Origin: an uncultured Lachnospiraceae bacterium
GTDB lineage: Bacteria > Bacillota > Clostridia > Lachnospirales > Lachnospiraceae
Assembly: GCA_900544445.1 (NCBI GenBank)
Contig: UQVK01000015.1
Span: forward strand, 1-58,256
Length of the DNA: 58,256 nucleotides
Reading direction: 5' to 3'
The notes below the pieces were generated by a model. The model was not told where the DNA came from, ran no database searches, and worked only from the letters and a program-made list of their open reading frames with translations. Made by a program: the position numbers and the translations under genes. Below, one piece after another: positions 49,653-58,071 of this stretch. Numbering within the stretch: position 1 is the stretch's first letter; every line of letters starts with the position of its first letter.

Positions 49653-50945
49653 ATGGATCTCATCAGTCAGTTTATAGAAAATTATAAAAAGAAAATCAGT
49701 TTTTTTGAGACGGCCGGACACATCGCCGAGGATATGCTGCGGGACGCCCTGCACTCTTCCGGTATCCGCGCCATCGTCACCTCGCGGGCCAAAAGCCCCG
49801 CCCGGCTGAAAAATAAGGTAACCCAGCGGAACGAAAAGAGGGAACAGCCCTACCGGAGCATGAACGAGATCTATGCGGATATCGCGGATCTGTCCGGCGT
49901 GCGCGTCTCCCTCTACTTCCCCGGCGACCGGGCCAAGGCCGACCAGGTGATCAATAATCTGTTTACCGTATCGGAAACCAAAAAGTTCCCCGGCCAGTCC
50001 AGGCAGCCTTCCTATAACAAGCGTTTTTCCGGCTACTGGGCCACCCATTACCGGGCATCCATGAAGAAGGAGCTTCTGGAGAAAAAACAGCTCAAGTACG
50101 CCTCCGTGCGTCTGGAGATCCAGGTGGCTTCCGTCCTGATGCACGCCTGGTCCGAGGTGGAACATGATCTGGTCTACAAGCCCATGCAGGGCACTCTCTC
50201 CGATGAGGAGCTGGCCATTCTGGATGAGCTTAACGGCCTGGTTCTGGCCGGAGAAATCGCCCTGGAGCGCCTGCAGGCCGCCGGAAACGCCCGTCTGCAG
50301 AGCAAAAATGCGGCCTTTGGCAGTCAGTATGATCTGGCTGCCTATCTGTATGATTACCTGAGCATCCGGTACAAACGCTTTGACATCGAGCCGAAAATGG
50401 GCAACGTGGAGCAGCTTCTGCGCCTGATGAACCGCCTGAAACTGGACAGCGCAAAGGAGCTGGATCCGATCCTGAAATCCACCAGACTGGTGGACGACAG
50501 CCGGACCATTTCCCAGCAGCTCATCGATCAGATCATCTGCGGCAGCGAAAAACGCTATGAGCTTTACCGCGAGCTTCGCGCCGCCTCAGAACGATCCGAC
50601 ACTTCTCTCCAGAAAACCGATTCCCAGCGCCGGGAAGCCGCTGAATATTTCCTGAGGCCCTGGATCAGCCTGGAGACCGTTTTGATGAAGCTGACCCGCC
50701 AGAACAATCCCAAAGCCCGCGGTACCTTCAATCTCAACAGCATCAAGCGCATGAAGCTGCTGAAAAAGGACAGCCTGGAAAAGCTTCAGAACCTTCGCAA
50801 TTTCCGAAACGGCCTGGTGCACGGCATTGACAATCCCTCTCCTGCTTCCCTCATCCGGATGGGAGACGACGTTCGGGAGATTCTCTCCGGGCTGACCGCT
50901 TCACAGGCCGACAGCGCCAAAGAGCTGGCAGACAGCAGAGATTAA
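49653..50945 (+). CDS. RelA/SpoT nucleotidyltransferase-HEPN fusion
   Basis: 430-aa protein. Residues about 25-180 form a RelA/SpoT synthetase-like domain: SRAKSPARLKNKV (44-56), DIADLSGVRVSLYF (76-89), a weak G-loop YWATHYRA (128-135), and RLEIQVASVLMHAWSEVEHDL with the conserved Glu155 and Gln157. It has no HD hydrolase and no TGS/ACT regulatory domains. The C-terminal region (about 320-410) is helical and carries RNGLVH (385-390), an R-x4-H motif as in HEPN RNases and antitoxins. Toxic small alarmone synthetases make ppApp or pyrophosphorylate tRNA, so it may be toxin-like; a housekeeping role is equally possible. GGAGGTG precedes ATG 49653, 34 bp after the ABC-F stop, and a strong terminator follows. 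Confidence 0.82.
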   Translation: MDLISQFIENYKKKISFFETAGHIAEDMLRDALHSSGIRAIVTSRAKSPARLKNKVTQRNEKREQPYRSMNEIYADIADLSGVRVSLYFPGDRAKADQVINNLFTVSETKKFPGQSRQPSYNKRFSGYWATHYRASMKKELLEKKQLKYASVRLEIQVASVLMHAWSEVEHDLVYKPMQGTLSDEELAILDELNGLVLAGEIALERLQAAGNARLQSKNAAFGSQYDLAAYLYDYLSIRYKRFDIEPKMGNVEQLLRLMNRLKLDSAKELDPILKSTRLVDDSRTISQQLIDQIICGSEKRYELYRELRAASERSDTSLQKTDSQRREAAEYFLRPWISLETVLMKLTRQNNPKARGTFNLNSIKRMKLLKKDSLEKLQNLRNFRNGLVHGIDNPSPASLIRMGDDVREILSGLTASQADSAKELADSRD

Positions 50946-51009
50946 ACAGGCAGGCGGCCGCAGCGCTGTCCTTCTTTCGGACAGATACTGCGGCCCCTGC
51001 CTGTTTTTT
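50945..51009. terminator. Strong bidirectional terminator
   Basis: Arms ACAGGCAGG-CGGCCGCAG and CTGCGGCC-CCTGCCTGT enclose a smaller GTCC/GGAC hairpin; six T residues follow on the plus strand and matching A residues precede on the other. It ends the RelA/SpoT-HEPN transcript and, read leftward, reaches the stop codon of the convergent nth gene. Confidence 0.9.
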
Positions 51010-51634
51010 ACAGCTTCTTTTCACACCACTCCGCAAGCGGACATTCCTCACATCTGGCGCGGCGGGCGGTACAGATGGAACGGCCCAGATAAATCAGCTG
51101 GAAATTGATCCGGTTCCAATGATCCACCGGAAGCACCTTCATCAGCTCCGCTTCCGTTTCCACCGGATTCTTTCCCTTCGCCCAGCCCAGCCGGTGCGAG
51201 ATGCGGAACACATGGGTGTCCACCGTTACGCCGGGCGTCCCGTAGGCGTCCGCCAGGAAGAGCGTCCCCGTCTTTCTTCCCACGCCCGCCAGCTTCAGCA
51301 CCTCATCCAGCGTATCCGGCACCTTTCCTCCATATTCCTTCCAGATCTGCTCGCAGCATTTTTTCATGTTTCTTGCCTTGTTCTTATACAGGCCGACGGA
51401 ACGGATATAGCTTTCAATCTCTTCGATATCCGCCTCCGCCACATCCTGCGCCGTATGAAATCTTCCGAACAGCCCCGGCAGCGCCTCGTCCACCTGCTTA
51501 TCCGTGCTCTGGGCGCTCAGCATGATCGCCACCAGAAGCTGCCAGTCCGCGTTATGATAGAAGCCTTCCTTCTCGGTTCCGTACAGCTCGTCAAGCCGGG
51601 CGAGAATGTGGTCTCTTTTTTCCTTTTTTGTCAT
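51008..51634 (-). CDS. nth: Endonuclease III
   Basis: 208-aa base-excision repair glycosylase/AP lyase that removes oxidised pyrimidines. The helix-hairpin-helix LAGVGRKTGTLF carries the catalytic Lys, and VTVDTHVFRISHRLGW the catalytic Asp. The C-terminal [4Fe-4S] loop has four cysteines spaced 6-2-5 (CTARRARC, then CEEC-type spacing to the final C). LSAQSTDKQVD is the N-terminal signature. It appears monocistronic, downstream of the AlbA_2 gene; its 3' end overlaps the shared terminator. Confidence 0.97.
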   Translation of the reverse strand: MTKKEKRDHILARLDELYGTEKEGFYHNADWQLLVAIMLSAQSTDKQVDEALPGLFGRFHTAQDVAEADIEEIESYIRSVGLYKNKARNMKKCCEQIWKEYGGKVPDTLDEVLKLAGVGRKTGTLFLADAYGTPGVTVDTHVFRISHRLGWAKGKNPVETEAELMKVLPVDHWNRINFQLIYLGRSICTARRARCEECPLAEWCEKKL

Positions 51635-51668
51635 TGGTATTCCTCTTTCTAAATCTTTAGAGCAATAT

Positions 51669-53132
51669 TTATCTTCGCATGTATTTTTGTTTCGGACTTC
51701 TGGGCTTGTCAGCTATCGTCCTGTCAACGAATCCTGCAGCCAGCATGGGCTGAAGTATTTTCTCCCGAAAATATTTTTCACTTTTTATATTACAGTGTTT
51801 TTGCATCTCCGCTCTCGTACGGGGAACTGAGCAAAATTCCAGAAGAGACTGCAGGCGTTCAGCATCCAGTTTAATTTTCCCGCCAGCTTCGGCACTGACT
51901 TCGGCACCAGCTTCGGCACCAGCTTCGGTACTCTCTTCTTTTCCAGTTTCAGATGAAACAGGGCCAACAGTTGCCGTTGCTGCCTCCTTCAGCGGAATGA
52001 TCGTTCGGAATATATCGCCTTCTACAAATTCCGGTTCACTCCCAGAATATAATCGGGTGTATTTATATGTGTTCCGCATTCCGGAGCCAAGCTCATCGGC
52101 CAGTCCGATTTCCCGAAAAATCTTCGAAATGGGCGGATTCTTCTGAAATGGCTCAAAAGAAGCGAGTTCCAATGTCCCATGTCCATGTGAAAGGTTTGCA
52201 TTTTCTGTATAAATCCGTGATTTTTCTATTATAAATTTTGCGACATAACCGCTTGAAAAATCCCTGTGTACCAAAAGATTGGATATGATTTCACGCAAAA
52301 TTTTGTCTCTTGCACTTACGCTGATCATTCCATCCATTGTAAACAGGTTATTCAGATGCCTTTCTCCAAAAGCGATCAGACGATCATAACTTTCCAGCAG
52401 ATTCGTTATAATGACATCCCTGTCATCATAACGGTCAACATTAAATACCCGAAATATGGCATCCGTTTTATGCTGTGGAAGGACAGACATAATTGTATTG
52501 TCCTTTCCAAAAAGCAGGATAGCAGCCAGCGTAATCCCTTCCTGCTGTGTCTGCTCATCTGTCAGGATCAGTCCCGCACTGCGAAGCATTTCCTCATTCC
52601 CCATGGAACACCATGGATGGCTCCCGGACCGCATACGAGCCATATCTCTCGCCCGTTCCATTAAATCGGATCGAAGCGACGTAATATCAAAGCGCATAAC
52701 CCTGTTCACAAAATAAGAACTGTTCTTGCGGGCATACAGGCGAAACACTTCATCTGAATGGTTTGTAATATCAATGTCGGCCTCATGATTCCTGTCAAAA
52801 ATTCTTCCGTTACACCGGCAAACGCTTTGAGAAACAGGAACTCTGATATAAAGAATAAGCTTTCCGTCATATTCATATTCAATCGGCCTTAGATACAGCG
52901 GGGGATACATTTTATTTTCATTATTAATGGCTGTAATAAAGTCCTTCTTCATTTGGTCAATATGATCCGGCTGAATTCCAAGAATTTTCCCATTATCCTT
53001 CACGCCCAGAAAAATATGTCCGCCATCCCGATTGGAAAAGGCGCATACGCTCTCATAAACATCCTTTGTAATGTCCGTGGTAGATTTCTTAAATTCTACA
53101 ACATGGCTCTCTCCCTGTTCGATGAGCGCCAA
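51669..53132 (-). CDS. AlbA_2 (Schlafen-type) domain protein with RecG-like ATP-binding C-terminal region
   Basis: 487-aa predicted nucleic-acid-binding regulator. The N-terminal AlbA_2/Schlafen domain shows ESHVVEFKKS, CAFSNRDGGHIFLGVKDNG and ILGIQPDHID. The middle region (about 200-380) matches the ATP-dependent helicase RecG-like C-terminal domain of these proteins, with ISARDKILREIISNLLVHRDF-type sequence and LADELGSGMRNTYKYT. A repeated Glu-Ala-Gly linker (GAEAGAEVSAEAGG) leads to a C-terminal winged helix (VPRTRAEMQKHC). The TTG start (53132) is placed by homology; its ribosome-binding site is weak. Function in Clostridia is unknown; phage defence and regulation have both been proposed for relatives. 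Confidence 0.85.
   Translation of the reverse strand: MALIEQGESHVVEFKKSTTDITKDVYESVCAFSNRDGGHIFLGVKDNGKILGIQPDHIDQMKKDFITAINNENKMYPPLYLRPIEYEYDGKLILYIRVPVSQSVCRCNGRIFDRNHEADIDITNHSDEVFRLYARKNSSYFVNRVMRFDITSLRSDLMERARDMARMRSGSHPWCSMGNEEMLRSAGLILTDEQTQQEGITLAAILLFGKDNTIMSVLPQHKTDAIFRVFNVDRYDDRDVIITNLLESYDRLIAFGERHLNNLFTMDGMISVSARDKILREIISNLLVHRDFSSGYVAKFIIEKSRIYTENANLSHGHGTLELASFEPFQKNPPISKIFREIGLADELGSGMRNTYKYTRLYSGSEPEFVEGDIFRTIIPLKEAATATVGPVSSETGKEESTEAGAEAGAEVSAEAGGKIKLDAERLQSLLEFCSVPRTRAEMQKHCNIKSEKYFREKILQPMLAAGFVDRTIADKPRSPKQKYMRR
51882..51932 (-). repeat. 12-bp tandem repeats in the AlbA_2 gene
   Basis: About four imperfect copies of a 12-bp unit (core CTTCGGCACCAG on the plus strand) encode the repeated Ala-Glu-Ala-Gly linker. 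Twelve bases equal four codons, so gain or loss of units keeps the frame and changes only linker length. Confidence 0.75.
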
Positions 53133-53144
53133 TAAATCCGATGA

Positions 53145-53726
53145 TCAGCTGTTTCTCTCTTTCTCCCGAATCTTCTCATCCGTATCCTTCACCGCCTGCT
53201 GCTGCAGCCTTTCCAGAAAGGGAAAGCCGATCACATTTTTCGCGGCATAGGTTTTCTGCAGCTCATATTCCAGCGGCAGCCAGGTGGAAATGTCGCTCTC
53301 GTTGTGCTGAATCACCGCCTCCAGCTTATCCAGCGCCTTGTAAACCTGCGCTTCCCGGGTCTGAAGCGCCTCCATTTCCGAAAGGAGGGCGGTAAACTCC
53401 TGATACAGTGCTTCGGGCAGCTCCCGGAGAAGGCCGTCCAGTCCTTCCTTTTCCGTCTGTTCATGCTCCTGCGTCTTTTCAAAAGTGGGAATGTCTCCCG
53501 TCACCGCTTCCCCGAGATCGTGAATCAGGCACATATGGATGACCTTATCGATATCCACATCCGGAAGTTCGTCCTTCATCAGATATGCCATAAGCGCCGT
53601 CCGCCAGCTGTGGGCGGCCACATTTTCCGTCACACCGTCCGAGGTAACGCAGTGACGGGGAACAGACTTCAGTTTTTCCATGCGGCCAAGAAATGAGATG
53701 AACTGTTCGGGTGTGAATCCCTGCAT
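53145..53726 (-). CDS. HD domain phosphohydrolase (YfbR/HDDC2-like)
   Basis: 193-aa metal-dependent HD protein. HD residues are seen in NVAAHSWRTALMAYLM, CLIHDLGEAVTGDIP and KALDKLEAVIQH, the H...HD...D order of the superfamily, with the Glu of HDLGE typical of 5'-deoxynucleotidases. It likely dephosphorylates deoxyribonucleoside monophosphates. AAGGAGGTACCCC precedes ATG 53726. The AlbA_2 gene begins 12 bp after it, so both may share a transcript. Confidence 0.9.
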   Translation of the reverse strand: MQGFTPEQFISFLGRMEKLKSVPRHCVTSDGVTENVAAHSWRTALMAYLMKDELPDVDIDKVIHMCLIHDLGEAVTGDIPTFEKTQEHEQTEKEGLDGLLRELPEALYQEFTALLSEMEALQTREAQVYKALDKLEAVIQHNESDISTWLPLEYELQKTYAAKNVIGFPFLERLQQQAVKDTDEKIREKERNS

Positions 53727-54149
53727 GGGGTACCTCCTTTTTCGGGTCGCAGACTTTCATCTGCTTTTCTGTCTCTCCAAAATTGTACCATATCTTTTTC
53801 CTTTTCCCAAGATATCCAGCCTGTTCTGACGGAATTTTTCTTTTCTCCAGGGTACAAAATTTTGTTTCCTTGTGTAAAATACATAATTTTCGCTTTTTAA
53901 AACTGTTATATTTTCACATTATTTTCAGTCAAAAACCAGCATCTCCACAATCCGCTTCTCTTTTTGTACGAAAATAAGGGGGACAAAATTTTTATTGACT
54001 TACAAAATAACGGAATCCATCGTATAGTCAAATCAAACAACAGGTTTGCTGCTCGGCCACAATCCATCAGGCAAAATGACGGATTTCAAAAAACGTGCTG
54101 ACAACAGGCAGAGCAATTTCAAAATAATAAGTAGAGAGGAGAGAGGTTT
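53727..54149. other. Divergent control region between HD and lplB-like genes
   Basis: 423 bp without a convincing gene. It contains the 12-bp palindrome ACAAAATTTTGT (53854-53865), a related ACAAAATTTT at 53983-53992, the rightward promoter at 54000-54028 and a 120-nt leader. The region is very AT-rich. The leftward promoter for the HD gene should also lie here. Confidence 0.5.
54000..54028 (+). promoter_or_regulatory. Promoter of the lpl-type ABC operon
   Basis: TTACAA (54000-54005), 17-bp spacer, TATAGT (54023-54028). An alternative TTGACT at 53995-54000 is 22 bp from the -10, too far. The weak -35 fits a regulated promoter. Confidence 0.5.
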
Positions 54150-55103
54150 ATGGCAAAACCGGCAAAGCGAAACGCTGTCGCTGTCGGAGGCAGAAAAAAG
54201 ATCAACTGGAAAACGGCCATGAAAAATCACTGGCAGTTATATGTCCTGGTTCTTCCGGCAATCATCTATTTCTTCGTATTTAATTACATGCCGCTCTATG
54301 GCATCCAGATCGCCTTTAAGGATTATAAGGCGGTAAACGGCATCGCGGGAAGCGCCTGGGTGGGGCTGAAGCACTTCAAGGATTTCTTCAATGCATACTA
54401 TTTTCAGAGGCTGCTGGTCAACACCCTGCTGCTGAATGTATACAACCTGCTGTGGAGCTTTCCCGTTCCCCTGATTCTGGCAATCCTGCTGAATCAGATC
54501 AGAAGTGACAGGAAAAAGCGTTTCATTCAGACAACCATTTATGTTCCCTACTTTATTTCGACAGTGGTACTGGCAGGTATGCTGTATATCTTCCTCTCCC
54601 CCACCAGCGGTATTGTAAACCTGATCCGCACCTCCCTGGGGATGACTGCAATCGACTATATGTCCGACGCGGGAGCGTTCCGTACCTTATATATCCTCTC
54701 TGGTATCTGGCAGTCGGCAGGCTATGGCACCATCCTCTACATCGCCACTCTGTCCGGTGTGGATCCGTCCCTGTATGAAGCTGCGGAAATCGACGGAGCG
54801 AGCATCTGGCAGAAGATCCGCTATATCGATCTGCCCAGCCTGGTTCCCACAGCCGTAATGGTTTTCATCCTGGACTGCGGAAAGCTCTTGAGCAGCAATA
54901 CGGACAAGGCTCTGGTCATGCAGACATCCGGAAATATACCTACCTCCGACATCATTGGCGTGTACGTTTATAATGTAGGTCTGGGAACCGGACAGTTTTC
55001 CTATACAGCCGCTATTGGTTTATTTGTCAACATCATTAACTTCATCCTGATCATTTCCGTGAACAAGATTGCGAAAAAGACCACGGATACTGGCTTATTC
55101 TGA
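54150..55103 (+). CDS. ABC transporter permease, LplB/YtcP type
   Basis: 317-aa permease with six helices after a basic N-terminal tail. NHWQLYVLVLPAIIYFFVFN and YMPLYGIQIAFKDY are hallmarks of the LplB group. The EAA loop is LYEAAEIDGASIWQKI followed by RYIDLPSLV. This transporter class imports complex oligosaccharides or uronide-containing saccharides. GAGAGG precedes ATG 54150. Partners are the LplC-type permease and the lipoprotein encoded next; no ATPase gene is present. Confidence 0.94.
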   Translation: MAKPAKRNAVAVGGRKKINWKTAMKNHWQLYVLVLPAIIYFFVFNYMPLYGIQIAFKDYKAVNGIAGSAWVGLKHFKDFFNAYYFQRLLVNTLLLNVYNLLWSFPVPLILAILLNQIRSDRKKRFIQTTIYVPYFISTVVLAGMLYIFLSPTSGIVNLIRTSLGMTAIDYMSDAGAFRTLYILSGIWQSAGYGTILYIATLSGVDPSLYEAAEIDGASIWQKIRYIDLPSLVPTAVMVFILDCGKLLSSNTDKALVMQTSGNIPTSDIIGVYVYNVGLGTGQFSYTAAIGLFVNIINFILIISVNKIAKKTTDTGLF

Positions 55104-55122
55104 GGAAAGGAGGGCGTGAGCA

Positions 55123-56040
55123 ATGAGAAAAAAAAATAAGAAAAAGCTTAGCATGAGCAACCGGCTCTTCTATCTGTTTAACTCCATTTTCTGGATTGTA
55201 GTCATGTTCATCATCCTGTACCCGCTGTATCTGGTGTGCATCGCTTCCGTTTCCGACCCGGACGCGATTGTTCGTGGTGAGGTAATCTGGCATCCAGTGG
55301 ACTTTTCCCTGATCGGGTATGAGTCTGTTCTCGGATACGCGGAATTGTGGTCCTCCTATGCCAACTCCATTTTCTACACGGCGATAAGCATTATTATCAG
55401 TATTGTAGTTACACTGGCTGCCGCCTACGCTCTTTCCCGAAAGGTATTTCCCGGAAAAAGCGCGATCAACCTTTACTTTGTCATCACCATGTTTTTTAAC
55501 GGCGGCCTGATCCCCACCTTCCTGGTGATGCGGGATATCGGCCTGTATAACACCAGAGCTGTCATGATTCTGATGGGCTGTGTCAGCGTGTGGAATCTGA
55601 TGGTTGCAAGAACCTATATCCAGAGCAACATTCCGGAGGAGCTGTATGAAGCGGCCATGCTGGACGGGGCATCCCATTTCCAGTATTTTACCAGAGTGGT
55701 GCTTCCCTTAAGCAAAACGATTATCGCCGTTCTCGCCGTATATTACGGCGTGGCAAAATGGAACGATTATTTTACCGGACTGGTTTATTTAAGAGACCGC
55801 GCTCTGCTTCCTCTGCAGACGGTTCTGAGAGAGATTCTGGCCACCCTGCAGGTGGATATGACCGGAGACTACATGATGTCCATGGCGGACAGTGCCGCAA
55901 GCATGCAGGAGGCCATGCGGATTGCAAACGTATCCAAATACTGTATTATTGTAGTGGCAACCGGTCCTGTAGTCATTTTGTATGCTCTACTTCAGAAATA
56001 TTTTGAAAAAGGCGTTATGATCGGTTCTCTGAAAGGATGA
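55123..56040 (+). CDS. ABC transporter permease, LplC/YtcP type
   Basis: 305-aa permease with six helices: NRLFYLFNSIFWIVVMFIIL at the start and FNGGLIPTFLVMRDIGLYNT in the middle, both typical of LplC. The EAA loop is LYEAAMLDGASHFQYF followed by TRVVLPLS. It ends KGVMIGSLKG. AGGAGGGCGTG precedes ATG 55123, 19 bp after the LplB gene, so they are co-translated. Confidence 0.94.
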   Translation: MRKKNKKKLSMSNRLFYLFNSIFWIVVMFIILYPLYLVCIASVSDPDAIVRGEVIWHPVDFSLIGYESVLGYAELWSSYANSIFYTAISIIISIVVTLAAAYALSRKVFPGKSAINLYFVITMFFNGGLIPTFLVMRDIGLYNTRAVMILMGCVSVWNLMVARTYIQSNIPEELYEAAMLDGASHFQYFTRVVLPLSKTIIAVLAVYYGVAKWNDYFTGLVYLRDRALLPLQTVLREILATLQVDMTGDYMMSMADSAASMQEAMRIANVSKYCIIVVATGPVVILYALLQKYFEKGVMIGSLKG

Positions 56041-56157
56041 TTTGCGCTTCTCCTGTTTTTGAGGGATACAGGAACAGAAAGATCAGAGTCCCCGTCATTA
56101 ATGTTATATGCCAAAAACAACATAAAGTGTTGTATGATGAAAAAGGAGGTTTATTTC

Positions 56158-57696
56158 ATGAAAAAGAAAGCAGTTGCACTGTTACTGGCGGCAGCCATGG
56201 CAATCACTTCTCTGACCGGATGCGGTTCCTCCGCAGGCACTGGGGAATCCGCGTCTTCCGAAGGCGCGGCAGGCTCAGAAGCTTCCGGAGAGGCTTCTTC
56301 CAATTTTAACGCGGATGGCTATCCGGTTGTAAACGAAGAAATCACCCTCAAGGTCATGCTGGGCATCCGTGATACAGATACCATGATCGCGCCGGAAGAA
56401 ATGCCCGCCATCCAGAGGTTGGATGAACTGACCGGAATCAAAACCGAATGGGAGGTTATCAAAGGAGCTGACTGGGAAACCAAGCTGAATCTGATGTTTG
56501 CCTCCGGCGAATATCCGGATGTTATCATTGCTCCCCAATTGACTGGTGTGGACGATGAAGAATACGGCGTAACCCAGAAGCTTCTGATCCCTCTGGATGA
56601 TCTGATTGAAGAATATATGCCCAATTATACATCAAGGCGGGATGCTGAAGATTCCGACCCCACCGTCAGTCTGGTGGCTTCCGACGGACACGTTTATTCT
56701 GTCGGCCAGCTCGTAGGGCAAAATATTAACACCAACCAGCATTACTTTATCAACCAAACCTGGCTGGACGCGCTCGGCCTGGAAGCTCCTACTGATATGG
56801 AATCCCTGACCGAAGTGCTGCGCGCCTTTAAAACAGGAGATCCCAATGGAAATGGTGAGGCAGACGAAATTCCTCTTGAAATGGGACTGGATACTGGCTT
56901 TAATGGAATTCGCTATATCCTTCCTCTTTTTGGAATTCCATGCGACCCAGATAAATGGATTTACATTGACGACAATAAGCAGGTCCAGTTTACAGCAACG
57001 CAGGAAGGATTCCGCGAATGCATGGAATGGCTGAATATGTGCTATACAGAGGGACTGGTGGATGCAGAGGTTCTTTCCCAGGATTTCAATACTATTGAAA
57101 CTAAATTACAAGCCGGAAATGTTGGCTTTTTCTCAGCCTGGAGACTTCTTGCCATGGGATATGACGAAGGAGTGGCAAAAGATGCTGTTTTCTGGATGCC
57201 CGACACAGAAGCTACCAGCTGCTACAGGTATCTTGAGCTGGCGCGTCCCGCAGCCTTTATTACCGCAACCAATGAAAATGTAGAGGCAACCATGCGGTGG
57301 CTTGATACCATGCTGGAAACAGAAACACAGTTCTCTCTGTATTATGGCGAACAGGATGCTACGGATGGTTCCGGATGGACTTATAATGAAAACGGTAAGA
57401 TTGACTCCATCAATAACGGTTCCGTTGAAATCCGTAACTATCTGGACTGTAATACCATGTTCTGGGCTCCCGGACAGTATATTTCCGAAACCTTCAACAT
57501 GCCTGAACAGCGAACCGAAAAAACCAATTACTGCCTGGAATCCGATGAAGCGGGCATCATTCAGAAATACTCCAACGACTATCTGGATATGGCTCCTCTG
57601 ACCTCTGAACAGCTGCAGAGCATCACACTGACCGAAACCGATATTAACAACGCTGTGGTGGAGAATATTGCAAACTTTGTTTCTGTTATGAAGTGA
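56158..57696 (+). CDS. Solute-binding lipoprotein of the lpl-type ABC transporter
   Basis: 512-aa extracellular lipoprotein. The signal peptide begins [18 protein letters not shown] and ends in lipobox LTGC (Cys at about 22). A Ser/Gly/Glu linker precedes the binding fold, with [11 protein letters not shown], the [18 protein letters not shown] motif common in LplA-type proteins and [17 protein letters not shown] precedes ATG 56158; the frame stays open to 56059 without a signal sequence at its start. Together with the two permeases it forms a complete importer except for the ATPase. A terminator follows. Confidence 0.94.
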   Translation: MKKKAVALLLAAAMAITSLTGCGSSAGTGESASSEGAAGSEASGEASSNFNADGYPVVNEEITLKVMLGIRDTDTMIAPEEMPAIQRLDELTGIKTEWEVIKGADWETKLNLMFASGEYPDVIIAPQLTGVDDEEYGVTQKLLIPLDDLIEEYMPNYTSRRDAEDSDPTVSLVASDGHVYSVGQLVGQNINTNQHYFINQTWLDALGLEAPTDMESLTEVLRAFKTGDPNGNGEADEIPLEMGLDTGFNGIRYILPLFGIPCDPDKWIYIDDNKQVQFTATQEGFRECMEWLNMCYTEGLVDAEVLSQDFNTIETKLQAGNVGFFSAWRLLAMGYDEGVAKDAVFWMPDTEATSCYRYLELARPAAFITATNENVEATMRWLDTMLETETQFSLYYGEQDATDGSGWTYNENGKIDSINNGSVEIRNYLDCNTMFWAPGQYISETFNMPEQRTEKTNYCLESDEAGIIQKYSNDYLDMAPLTSEQLQSITLTETDINNAVVENIANFVSVMK

Positions 57697-57718
57697 CTTT
57701 TGTCAAGAGGTAAATTCC

Positions 57719-57736
57719 GTTTCCAGGAAACTTTTT
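57719..57736 (+). terminator. Terminator of the lpl-type operon
   Basis: GTTTCC/GGAAAC stem followed by TTTTT, 23 bp after the stop codon. An outer repeat, TGTCAAGA and TCTTGACA, encloses it, which lengthens the possible stem. Confidence 0.6.
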
Positions 57737-58071
57737 CTTGACAGTCACACTTGTGCGATCTGTCAGCATCTGGAAGGAGCTCTGATTTAACAGTTCCCGG
57801 CATGTGGCCACTCTGTTATTCGTGGATTGGTTACCGACAGGCTAATGGTTCCGCCGAGAGCCCTGCGATCTAAAAGCGTGGATCACCGAAGTGCCAACAT
57901 AGAAACGGCGCAGATAGCTCAAACCTTACAGGGATCACAGCCCCTTACAGATACTGACAGATATTCAATTGTTTTTATTCTGGCAGCAGGCTGCAGTCTA
58001 CTGCTGGCTGCTGCCTGTTTGTGCTTTCCATCAGGGACGGGTGGCTGTCAGGGGCCGCGCAGCGGTTCATT
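57737..58071 (-). mobile_element. Noncoding flank of an IS110-family element (possible bridge-RNA end)
   Basis: 335 bp between the transporter terminator and the transposase stop codon. No gene is seen. It contains a strong hairpin (GGCAGCAG at 57982-57989 with CTGCTGCC at 58008-58015) and several shorter complementary segments. IS110-family elements carry a noncoding end that encodes a bridge RNA; in the IS1111 subgroup this lies 3' of the transposase, which matches this layout. The element's exact end cannot be placed, because IS110 elements lack clear terminal repeats. Confidence 0.4.
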
